Shown here: positions 54,501-64,000 of the stretch, piece by piece
Layout: each line of letters opens with the position of its first letter
How positions within the stretch are numbered: position 1 is the stretch's first letter
Source: Polytrichum commune
Lineage: Eukaryota > Streptophyta > Polytrichopsida > Polytrichales > Polytrichaceae
Assembly: GCA_950295325.1 (NCBI GenBank)
Contig: OX485809.1
Span: 42,005,081 to 42,069,080, forward strand
Length of the DNA: 64,000 bases
Direction of reading: 5' to 3'
Position numbers and translations under genes: made by a program
The notes under the pieces: model-generated
Database searches by the model: none
The model's input: only the letters and a program-made list of their open reading frames with translations
Told to the model about the DNA's origin: nothing

Positions 54501-55614
54501 TTGGGAGTTGGTACCTGAAATTTGGTGTGTCACTTGTGTAGGATCCGCCGGTGATACATCGAGATGTGAAGCCCAGCAACATTTTGCTCGACGACAATCT
54601 GGTGGCCAAGGTCGCGGACTTCGGTATCTCCAAAGAGTCTCCGGAGTTGCACACTCACATTTCAACACGCCCTGCCGGAACTGCCGGGTACTTAGATTCA
54701 CCAACCATATAAAATTTCACTTATTGTAGCATGTTTGTTGTCATGACAGAGGAGGGTTATGATGATTACTGTCTTCAGCCGTTCACTTGATGAGAGTTGG
54801 GGTTGTGGGGAGCAGGTATTTTGATCCACAGTACTTTATCACACGGCAGTTGACGACAGCAAGCGATGTGTATAGCTATGGCGTCGTCCTCCTAGAGCTC
54901 CTCACTGGCCAAAAAGCCATTGACCATTCGTCTCGAGGAGAGGAGTACAATCTCATTGAGTGGGTATGTACTGGCATTCCTCAATTTATTTGAGCCTTTA
55001 GTTATTATCAATCTTGCATGACCCGCAAAACTAATGATTTTTGTTGCCATGGGTGATGCCAGGTGAAGCCAAGGATACGAGAAGGTGGGATCGACTTGAT
55101 AGTAGACCCGAAGCTTGAGGGCAACTACCATCGTGAGACTTACCGAGCGATGGCGGATCTTGCCCTACGGTGTTGTGACTTCGAGAAGAAAGAACGGCCT
55201 TCCATGAAGGTAGCACATGAATGAAATTTGTATCCACTTCAAACGTGCATCGTAACTTCCCCCTTGCTCCAAAACCTGAGGGATGTTGAAGAGGATGTAA
55301 GTTGTAAGGATGTAAGAAGGGTCCTCTGATTAACTCATGAGGATACTTGTGATATGCAGGGGGTGGTGGCCGTTCTAGAGCCTTTGCTGCGAGAGGCAGT
55401 GCCACCGGAGACCACCGCCACAGATCCGTGGCCAGGCGCCCTGTGGATTAGGGATGCTGCAGGGCAGCCAGGGACACCAGGGGCTTATTCCACCGAGGGC
55501 TCCATATTCACCAACTCCACCACCGGCAGCAGCTCCCATAGGGATTCCTTCACGCAATCTCGGACAGCCACCACTAACATCACCGCCAAATCCACCTACC
55601 TCTCAGCAAGATAA
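48585..55614 (+). CDS. LRR receptor-like kinase, gene 2 (23 exons, 827 residues)
   Basis: Exons: 48585-48666, 48895-49024, 49229-49393, 49752-49826, 50207-50278, 50529-50600, 50950-51021, 51170-51241, 51500-51571, 51755-51826, 51963-52037, 52306-52362, 52554-52666, 52858-52923, 53131-53298, 53439-53656, 53809-53883, 54057-54108, 54335-54414, 54542-54687, 54816-54963, 55063-55209, 55360-55614. They sum to 2484 nt (828 codons with stop), all with GT..AG borders. The protein starts [20 protein letters not shown] (signal peptide), then an LRRNT cap ([18 protein letters not shown]), about ten LRRs mostly on 72-nt exons, a Cys module ([10 protein letters not shown]), a membrane span ([20 protein letters not shown]), a basic stop-transfer (RRRRSK), and a kinase with [33 protein letters not shown] and GTAG/YFDPQY. 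Expected role: plasma-membrane RD kinase perceiving an extracellular ligand. The Ser/Thr-rich tail after the kinase may be phosphorylated. Ligand unknown. Confidence 0.93.
50065..50085 (+). repeat. three telomere-type repeats in intron 4 of kinase gene 2
   Basis: Three perfect AGGGTTT units lie within the 49827-50206 intron. This is the plant telomere sequence; as a short interstitial patch it may be a DNA-repair scar or a telo-box-like site. Confidence 0.8.
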
Positions 55615-57507
55615 CACCTACTCTTTATGAACACCCTAAATCCTAACTCCGGGTCGATCCCTCACGATGCACATAACCTTCTCATCCAGCTGCTTACAGC
55701 CTGATTCAGGAAGCAAGATCCATGATTCACATGAGTTATTCCGGGAAATTTTGAATCGGTATCTATACGACATTGTTTCTTCCTGGAATTTGATTGCCAC
55801 TTCCACCAAGTTGAACAAGACCGTTGAAGGTCATTCAATCCCATGCAAATGGATCAAACAAGCAGAGCTCATGTATAGCTTCTTCAAGATTGCTCGATGA
55901 GCCCAAATATTGAGGATGTCCATGAGCACACCAGGACACACTGGATTCATATGTACAATAGGTTGCACTATACAAGGCCATCCAACCAGTTTGTCTGTAC
56001 ATGATACAAATATAGCAGATTAGATTTCTCACAACTTGCGCCTCTAACTTATTTTATGTACACTACAGAAGTCAATTGGATTTTGGTGACTGAAAGTTGC
56101 TTGATATTCAGTTTTTGTTGTTGAACCCACACTTTGACCATATTCCGTAGAATGGATGTACATGACATCTGTTCCGCACAAGTATATGCATTTCTCAATT
56201 TGCCTTCCTTACCTTCTCAGTACATTGATTGATTGATTGTACAATTAGTGTATTGATTGACCAGCTTTTAATGTATTCTGTAACTTAGTTGTAACAAAGT
56301 TTAAGGATTTGAAGGAAGTCCATAGCCTACAGCAAGGACGATGGTCGAAGGAGGCGAAGAGTTAGAGACGGACGGAGGATAGAGGTCCTGAAGCAGTGGC
56401 GTAGAGTTATCCCATATCGGTTGGAGAAGTTGCAAAGGGCTAGCATATAATCAATAGGTGAATATTATGTCTTTGAGAATCACCAGACACTTATTGGATA
56501 CTAAGATTGTGGCTTGAACTACGCCATGAGACCTGTAACTTGCGTCACTACATCGTCAGACCAGCCGCTTGTGAATTGGGACCGGATTTGAAGACTTGGA
56601 GGCGTTAGGCTTTGGTCACTCGTATACACACTCAGTCCTGTTGGTTTCGTTACACTTTAGTCAGTCGCTACTAGATTTTTTGCAAATTGTAACAATTAAT
56701 CTTAAAAACATTAAGTCAAAGCATTAAGTCAAGTATTATTTTGATAATTACAAGGAAGATGAGTAGGGGCCAATTTAATCATAAGTAGCTTGTTTAATTA
56801 TTGTAAATTTACAAAGGGACCAATTAATAATTATTAAGAATGATGACATTAATTTGTGGTAGTATGTGTCCTTGCCGTGTTTTTGGCCTTTAGACACCGG
56901 GTACTCACAGGGTTGATACGATTCAATAAACTTGTAAGGACAATGATCCCACTGCCTCATTAAATATGAAGATGAGTTAAGGAATTAAACAACCCGTGGG
57001 GTTGAACTACAATATTTCTTGATCCATTAAATTATCATTTAATTAAGGAGAGACTATGGATCAAATCAAGGTGCCCTTGACCTTGGTTATATGTGGTAAT
57101 TGATTACTCCTAAAGACTATTGACGAGCCGTGACTCCTTGCATTGAACAACCCTGGTATAGCAAGTTTTTACTACTGGATAATGATTGTGAGGGAGAGAC
57201 CGAGCAATTGCATAAACTGCACTGAGTGACCCTAATTCCCTCCTTGATCCTTTAACTTCATAAATTTCATATCAATTAAGGGCTCACGTAGGTGTGGCAC
57301 ACCTAATTCATTCTAAAGTCATTTTAATTTATCAATTCACCTAATAGTGACCTCTAGAGTTCAACTTAACACTCATTTAGCCTTCCCTGTGTGGTTTTCT
57401 TAATTAACACCCAAACCAAAAACCTATCTACAATGCTCATGGCCTTGTGACCAATCACCCCACACATGCATTCGGGACTCTTCCTTCAATAGCCAATGGC
57501 TAGATGT

Positions 57508-57529
57508 GGACTTCCATCGATGGAAGTCC
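57508..57529. repeat. perfect 22-bp palindrome
   Basis: The half-site GGACTTCCATC is followed directly by its reverse complement GATGGAAGTCC, with no spacer. Confidence 0.8.
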
Positions 57530-57605
57530 AATCTTAAGTTAATCATTGGGGCTAAGTAGACATTTTCTCTTAGGCACTGGGGCAGGAAGCCCCCAACAGC
57601 TTCAA

Positions 57606-57628
57606 CCTCCACAATGAAATTGTGGAGG
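57606..57628. repeat. perfect 10-bp stem hairpin with 3-nt loop
   Basis: CCTCCACAAT, loop GAA, ATTGTGGAGG. It lies about 80 bp from the palindrome at 57508. Confidence 0.75.
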
Positions 57629-59149
57629 GGCATAGGTGGCCCTAGTTAGTTACAACAACTATTGTCTTGCCCGCCGAGGGGGAATGAAGCAGACATTCTC
57701 TGAACTTTTGAGCACATAATTAACCTATAGGCTTGTCTCCCTCATCACAAAGATTGTGTGAGGACAATAATTAAACTATCATTTGAGTAAATTGAGTATC
57801 ACCGTTGTGATTGCGGGATACTTGGTCCTATTATAGTTTATTATTATTTTGAATTCCAAGTATATTGAATGGCCGAAGCTTCATTGAACTATTTTGTATT
57901 TGAATTGCAGGAATGCAAGATTAGAAAACTATAGTCCATTGTTGTGACTACAAGTGATTAAGTTTGGAAATGTGAGAGTGAATGTTTGAGAGTTGATAGG
58001 AATGAAACCAATGTGGATAAAAAATTTAAATAACTTGTGAGAAGACTAGAGATTCTGAAATTGCGAGGAGGAAGTTAAGTGTGAGGGATTAGTGAATGAA
58101 TGCAAGAATGAAGACTATTGTCGTAAGAAATCGAGCATTGTGGGCCCTAAACTCTAAACCCTAAACCCTTTGCCAAGTGATGATGAAATGTGATTCAATA
58201 AGAATTTTCAAACTTTTTATCGATAAACAACAAGATGAGAGTAAAATGGCCTTATTAATGGATTCTTAGACAAGACAATAATCATTTTTCACGACAACCT
58301 AATGGAAAAAAATAACCATTGAATATAGAAAGAGAAAGTTATATGGACAAAAGCGGTGGAAAATTTATTCTTAACCTCTTGAGGAAAAATTTTAAATGGT
58401 TATTTTTATTAAGCAACAAGGAGCAATTTCAAGAAGGCTTGAAGGAGGTTGAACCAACCAAGGAGTCTTAATCTTTCAAAAAAAAACAATAGCTAGTAGG
58501 GGCCAAAATTATATTTAAAATATAAGGAAAGTTTTCCAATTCCATAAGAAGACGAGACTAAGTTAAATGATATTTGGAATAAAGAAAATAATATATATGG
58601 AAAAAAAAATTGAGCATTGAGTGAAGGAATATGTTAAGATGAAAATGATTTGCTTAAAATGAGGGATTATATAAGAAGATCGTGCAAATAATTCATGTGA
58701 AGGACCGAATTATGCCAAAAATTTGAGATTGAAAGAATATTTGAGGAAATCTTACTCAAGAGGATTGAGAGGAAGTGTTAATATAAATCAATAATTTGAT
58801 TAAATATCAAGTAAGGCAAGGCAAACAATAGATGTAAACACGATGGATGAAAATTACAATGGATGAGGATTAGAACGGATAAAACTCTAACAAATGAGTT
58901 TTCAACGGATGGGTTGGTGCTCCAACAAATGGAAAGTAAATAATGGTTGAATACTTCAAATGGATGAGATTGACAACAACATAACTTACATTAAACCCAT
59001 GTAAGTACTAATAATCATGAAGTAAATAAGGTGGGTTAGGAAGGCAGTTATAGGGAACGCTATCCTCAAGACAATTCAGCTAAAGAGGTTAAAAAAACAA
59101 GAATTAGGGAAGTAGCCAGGGCCCTTATATAAATGGAAAATCCAACATT

Positions 59150-60470
59150 ATGAGAAGAATAACATCAATTGTCAAAAACAGAAAAATGTACCATTTCAAC
59201 TTAGAGACTTCTCAAGAGTGGGTATTTTGTTTAAAATTTGCGGCTAAGAGAAACGGAAAAGGAGTGAGATTAAGGTTCCCATCAATAATCATTTTTGGTA
59301 TTGAGACATGGGCAATCAAGCCAAATTTTAGCCCATGAGAGATCACGGCCTTAGAGAAAGTGGGTTTAAGTAGATTTTTTGTTCGGGCTACATGGGAGAA
59401 TGCTAATCCAACATTTGTAGAAGAGATTTTAGATCATATGGAACCAAAAGCATTGGGGTCTATGATCAATGGCAAAATAATTGGCATACTATTGGAGGAT
59501 TGGTGAGAGTATATGCGAACCATTTTCTGTTTAGTAACATATAAGATAGTGATTGGACGTGTTGAAGAGACAGTATAAGTGAATTTAGGGTTTTCAAAAA
59601 TGAAAAGTCATGGTGAGAGTAAGTGAGTGTGCATATGGGGAGTTGCAGAAACCCCTCAAACTTTTGAGTTCGTTACTACTACTCAGATTCAATAGGCAAA
59701 TGATACCAATGTCGTATGTTGATATCATTACAAATGCATTAGATGGGAATGAGGTAGATTGGCTATTACTCCTTTACAAACAATGGGTGGTTGAGTTACA
59801 ACTCATTAGTCGGGATCTTACTTTTGAAAATAGACATGTCACCAGGTCAATGGTCGGATCTTATATTATTAATGACTTCCAGAAGATTACTCATCGTCCA
59901 ACAGGAGGCTGTAGTAGGGATATTTGAGATTCCAGAGTTTTTGATAGGACCGCAAGTGAGGGACCAGTAGCCTTACAAAGAGAAAACAAGGCTTTGAGAA
60001 AAAATATTACCATTCTTGAAAAAGAAAAGCAAGAGCTTAGGCTAACTAAGGATCAATGCAAGCATTTGGTTGAATTGAAAACGATTAAAAAAAACAGAGA
60101 AACTTGTGAAGGAGTTACACAAGGTAAACTACTTGCAAAACAACATTAATAGCAGATTAACACTGATTGGATAAAGTTAAAAATGTTGAAATTAATGCTA
60201 AAATCGCTACAGACACTCCAAGATTAGAAGCTGGAAATGCAAATTCAAATTCAGCAAGGGCAAAAACAACTCCAGGATGCTAGAGTTTGGGGAAACAAAT
60301 GTCAACAATGGATCATGAAATTAGAGATAGCCAATACTAAGTATCAGAAGATAGAGGAAGAAAGTGTGGACATGATGGTGAGATCAACCGTGTTTGAACA
60401 ATGTGTCATTGACAAAGAAGGAGATGCGGATAACATACGAAAATTCCAAGAAAGGGCATGTTAAAAAACA
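59150..60470 (+). other. unidentified coding relic with a coiled-coil-like part
   Basis: Protein-like stretches on the plus strand include ENANPTFVEEILDHMEPKAL near 59400, DIITNALDGNEVDWLLLLYK (59610-59927 frame), and a Gln/Lys/Glu-rich segment (QIQQGQKQLQDARVW onward, 60237-60464) that would form a coiled coil. The order, a globular part then a coiled coil, looks like one degraded protein. I do not recognise the family. A gag-like or other mobile-element protein is possible, so I treat it as a broken fossil. Confidence 0.35.
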
Positions 60471-61236
60471 CACCATGTAATTGGAGTACTACATCAAGAG
60501 ATAAACCACCTCAATCATGAAAGAGAAGAATTGCAAATTGCCGTGCAAGAGCTGAGAACATTAGTAAGGAAGTCAAATCCTGAAGAAAACACACCCATTA
60601 ACTATTGGGATTATCTGAAGTCTAGGGTTATATATATATATTCACTCACATGAAATATGATAATGTTGTTACCAAGATATAAGTATGTATTTAGGGTAGA
60701 CATACTTATGTTAGTCATATGCATGAGTAGAAGTACATTTATGACCATTTTAAGACCAATACATTTGTAACTTTTATGGGAATGAGCATTAAACTAAAAT
60801 ATTTCTTTAATGACAAATTTCAATAATCGCCATGTGTTCTCTTACATCTTGTATTTGGTGCTTAACAATCAATATCTTCAGTCCCCTCATTAGGTACCCT
60901 ATTCTTGTTGTAATCATGAGTGTCAATTTTATTTTTGTTTGATATTTGTAAAGTTGAATCAATAACACATACATGCCTCAAAGTTCTCAAGGTAAATCAC
61001 TTGTATGCTATAGGTATTTGACATTTCAACTAATATCAATATGTTTCTCAGTTAGCTATGCAAAGTAAGTTGGTTCAATCCCATGTTGGTTTGGAGCACC
61101 ATATGCATAAGTTGCCAGTTACTTTTCATCTGGTGTTTAGTATCCACGGCGATGGAGGATGTTCATAGTATGATAAAAGCAAGTGGGAAAGGGCCATTTT
61201 TGACTTTAAATGGTGTAAAGAGATCTTGAAGCTTGT

Positions 61237-61850
61237 ATGAAAGTGGAGCCTGGAAGTCCAGAAATTCAAGATCCTTGTTCTTGGTTGATGGTATGGGCAA
61301 GCTTAACTTTGGCCAACATATACGTATTCAAGAGAAACCAGTTCAAGAAAGCTTTCAATCTACAGATGGAAATGGAGAGGATGATTCCAGATGGGAATTC
61401 CGATGAGCTGAGGAGTCTGAAATATACCCTTCGAAGAGCAAGATGTACCACATTGTATCAATATTGTGTCTCACATGTGAATAATCCCGATTTGAAGAAA
61501 AAGGTTGTCAAAGACTTTGGTGGTCAGAGATCAACCCAAGATGACAAGGCCAGTGAAATTTTTCTATTGACAAAACTTTTCCATGCATACATGGATAATG
61601 GGAATTTCAAAGCTGCCTTAGGTTTTATTCAAAAACGAACCAATACTTATCAAAGAAGGATGCTGATGGCATCAGTAAGAATATTGAGCTTGAAGCTTTT
61701 TGTTATATAAATCTTGGAATGGATGATGCAGCACAAAAAGTTGTAAAGGATTATGGTATTGTTGCTCGCACACCTTTATCCAAACTCCCACCTCGAATGC
61801 AACGAATGATCAAAGTTGGATTCTGTAAACCAAATTTTTATCTTTTTTAG
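61237..61850 (+). pseudogene. unidentified TPR-like host gene fragment
   Basis: From ATG at 61237 the frame reads 157 codons with helical text such as LTLANIYVFKRNQFKKAFNL, LFHAYMDNGNFKAALGFIQK. These resemble tetratricopeptide-type helical pairs. Protein-like text continues in another frame from about 61660 (KNIELEAFCYINLGMDDAAQ, then KVVKDYGIVARTPLSKLPPR) to TAG at 61848-61850. The frame change lies near the AAAGAAGG run at about 61655, so this is either a frameshifted pseudogene or an exon junction I cannot place. Family not identified. Confidence 0.4.
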
Positions 61851-63000
61851 AACTTTTTGCACTCTTAGTTTATATAGATGGACAACTGCCATTTCATAAT
61901 TGAAAATCAGTGGTAAGTGTGTATATAGATCATTCAAAGAGAAGATTAGTGAAAATTTAGTAACAGTTACTCAAAAGATAGTTGGGCGGACCATGGTCAG
62001 TAGAAGGAGGAAACTGTAACTATTGGACAATAGGCAAGTAAGGTAGTTAGTAACCGAACCATCCCCCTCAAGAGATGTATTCGGGAGAGGAAGCGGATAC
62101 AGAGAGTGTGAACTCCATAGTAGAGGGAGAGAACAAGGAACCCTCTCGAGAAGAGAGTGGTCTTTTTGTGTGAGTGATCTTCTTTTTCAGAGTAATTACA
62201 AGTTTCTAAGAGGATTAAAAGTCTCCCCATTTTTGAAGCAATCACTGTGCAAATATTTGAAGTGTGGTTGTGTGTATTTCGATTGTCTTTTATGAGAAGA
62301 TAAATGTTTGGTCTTGAGTACCTGTTATGGGAGTGATTCGTATGTGAATAACTGTTTATGGGTTCTCGATACTGGTACGAGAGTAAGAAAAGTTCTCGAA
62401 TGGAGGCAAGTCGCACTGAGTTAGGAAGAGACTCAATCGGGGAAGGTTGAGTATCTTATCGGTATGCATGTTAGAACGGTTTAAGTATTACTTTGGAATC
62501 CTGTGAAAGGATAAAGATGTTATCTTCAATGTGTGAGTGAAGACCAGTTATCTCTTGAGTTTAATTTGTGAGTCCAGGATAAGATAATTACCAGGTACCT
62601 AATGGAGTTTCAGTAATAACATGTTGAGTCGGAGTATTTTGTTGTCTTCTTTGAATAAACATGAGATATCTCGAGTTCAATATGATGCAATCACTGGAAA
62701 ACACCATGAGTGTTGATGAGCGTTCCATTTTTGAGAGAAGTTATTTAAGTGTCAACTTAAAGAGGGTAATGTGAGATGCTCATCCCTGAATGAAATATAT
62801 TTCCGTGATACGCGAGAAGCGGTCGTAAATATCGGGATTTCAAACGAGTCATACCTAGGTTAAGTAAAGTTCTCATCTAAAATGATGATTGAAAGGAGGA
62901 TTACGCTGAAATATAAATCCTAGTGGGGTACATCAATTAATTTGGACATCAATTAATTTGGACCGTAGTTAATGGGGAGCTGCGTTTGCCGAGGTCTGTG
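61851..63000. other. non-coding stretch
   Basis: No gene or element boundary recognised. Confidence 0.35.
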
Positions 63001-63333
63001 TCTGTCTTCCAGGTTTCTTACCCGAATTTAGAATTGTAAATGAAATTTGTGTCACAACAGTGATCAGTTTTAGTCCTACCTGTAGTTTATGATGATGGGG
63101 ACTTCTGGTATTCTGTCTTCCAGGTTTCTTACCCGAATTTAGAATTGTAAATGAAATTTGTGTCACAACAGTGATCAGTTTTAGTCCTACCTGTAGTTTA
63201 TGATGATGGGGACTTCTGGTATTCTGTCTTCCAGGTTTCTTACCCGAATTTAGAATTGTAAATGAAATTTGTGTCACAACAGTGATCAGTTTTAGTCCTA
63301 CCTGTAGTTTATGATGATGGGGACTTCTGGTAT
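63001..63333. repeat. perfect 3 x 111-bp tandem repeat
   Basis: Three identical units start at 63001, 63112 and 63223, each beginning TCTGTCTTCCAGGTTTCTTA and ending GGGGACTTCTGGTAT. I saw no mismatch between copies. Because 111 is divisible by three, the minus strand stays open through all copies and would encode a 37-residue repeat (NTRSPHHHKLQVGLK...). That frame is more likely fortuitous than a gene. Confidence 0.93.
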
Positions 63334-63402
63334 CCTCCATGGAGATTCTTCTATGAGTGTCTTGTTTACAATGTGTATTTGATGTTGGACTGTTTTCTAC
63401 AG

Positions 63403-64000
63403 GTTACCTAATAAATGGTCTACATGACTACCTGATTTTTTTTCGGCGTGTAATCCATGGGGAGTTTGATAAGAACATCACCTCATGTGGGGTTGATCGC
63501 CGAATGTTTGCAATGCTTGTGGAGCCTGCGTTTGAGTGGATTGTTCAATGTTTATTCAAGAATGCAAATGAGGTTCTTTCCTATCTCCTTTTGTATGGAT
63601 GCATCTTGCCAAATACCTGCATTTAAAGGAGGATCACTTTGTGTTGGACCTGTTGGTACAATCTGAGGTGCTATTGACCATACATCATGGTTGAGAACAT
63701 TTTGTAGCAGCTCTCTGAAGCAATAAATTGTTGGGCACGATGAATTGGCATTAGTGGTTCATACATTTGGAGACACGCAGCCCATAACCTCCAGGCAAAG
63801 AGCTGCCAGTGGGTCTCAAGGGGTAGTGGAGCCAGTTTCTGTAATCTTGTACTGCATGCTAAAGCAAAAACCTGCAGCCTACATTGCAAGGGAGGCTTTG
63901 AACATCCTGAGAATGATAAAATCTTCAAATGACAACTCTTTATCTCAGGTGAGTTCTAGCCGCAACTTTAGGACAAGTTACTCACTGGTGTTTTGATGTA
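63403..64000 (+). CDS. unidentified eukaryotic gene, 5' part at right edge of window
   Basis: A good acceptor (GTTTTCTACAG) ends at 63402. The following frame reads DYLIFFRRVIHGEFDKNITS, then MFAMLVEPAFEWIVQCLFKN up to about 63626. A second protein-like block lies at about 63745-63948: LALVVHTFGDTQPITSRQRA, VVEPVSVILYCMLKQKPAAY, then REALNILRMIKSSNDNSLSQ. It ends at CAG followed by GTGAGT, a consensus donor. Both blocks look like helical-repeat, ARM-like text of one multi-exon gene continuing beyond 64000. The junction between the blocks is unresolved and the family is not recognised. Confidence 0.4.

Larger units (their letters stand above)
55615..59100. other. 3' flank of kinase gene 2 and AT-rich intergenic DNA
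   Basis: No gene recognised. It contains two perfect inverted repeats (listed separately) and a telomere-like CCCTAAACTCTAAACCCTAA patch at 58145-58169. Confidence 0.45.

Noticed and set aside
61997-62416. Minus-strand frame of 139 codons
   Set aside because: Composition is Tyr/Ser/His-rich without motifs and no promoter or splice context was seen; judged a chance open frame.
62969-63340. Minus-strand 123-codon frame with three 37-residue repeats
   Set aside because: It is explained by the perfect 111-bp tandem repeat, whose length keeps any open frame open; there is no domain or splice support.

Overview
The window looks like nuclear DNA from a land plant, most likely a bryophyte such as a moss. 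That placement is an inference from gene style. Evidence is many short introns with GT..AG borders, two plant-type leucine-rich-repeat receptor kinases, a relic of a large 2OG-Fe(II) oxygenase-like gene, plant-type PIF/Harbinger, pogo/Tigger and Mutator elements, and telomere-like AAACCCT patches. I saw no rRNA gene, tRNA gene, CRISPR array or operon-like layout.

Layout. 1-3.4 kb holds a degenerate tandem repeat and dispersed repeat copies. 3.4-8.1 kb holds a decayed 2OG oxygenase-like gene, with a Tourist-type MITE at 6380-6868 inside or beside the relic. 8.5-15.3 kb is LRR receptor kinase gene 1, with 21 exons recognised. 15.3-48.5 kb is AT-rich and transposon-rich: a Mutator-like foldback element (30361-31597), two inverted copies of one Tigger family (32841-34135 and 42656-44386), a short pogo derivative (34907-35550), and directly beside it a complete-looking 4568-bp Harbinger element (35557-40124) with intact transposase and Myb/NAM-like ORF1 genes. 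A possible LTR-element remnant lies near 46.8-47.0 kb. 48.6-55.6 kb is LRR receptor kinase gene 2: 23 exons whose lengths sum to exactly 2484 nt, giving an 827-residue protein. 56-64 kb is mostly non-coding, with unidentified ORF relics, a perfect 3 x 111-bp minisatellite (63001-63333) and the start of an unidentified gene running to the right edge.

The two receptor kinases are colinear almost exon for exon and are a local duplication now separated by about 33 kb, much of it transposon-derived. Each has a signal peptide, an LRRNT cap, LRRs each on one 72-nt exon, a short Cys-rich CPxCP module, one membrane span and an RD-type kinase domain; they probably sense an extracellular ligand and signal by phosphorylation. 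The transposons form their own systems: Harbinger transposase plus ORF1 partner is potentially autonomous, while the Tigger, pogo, Mutator and Tourist copies lack complete genes and would need enzymes from elsewhere.
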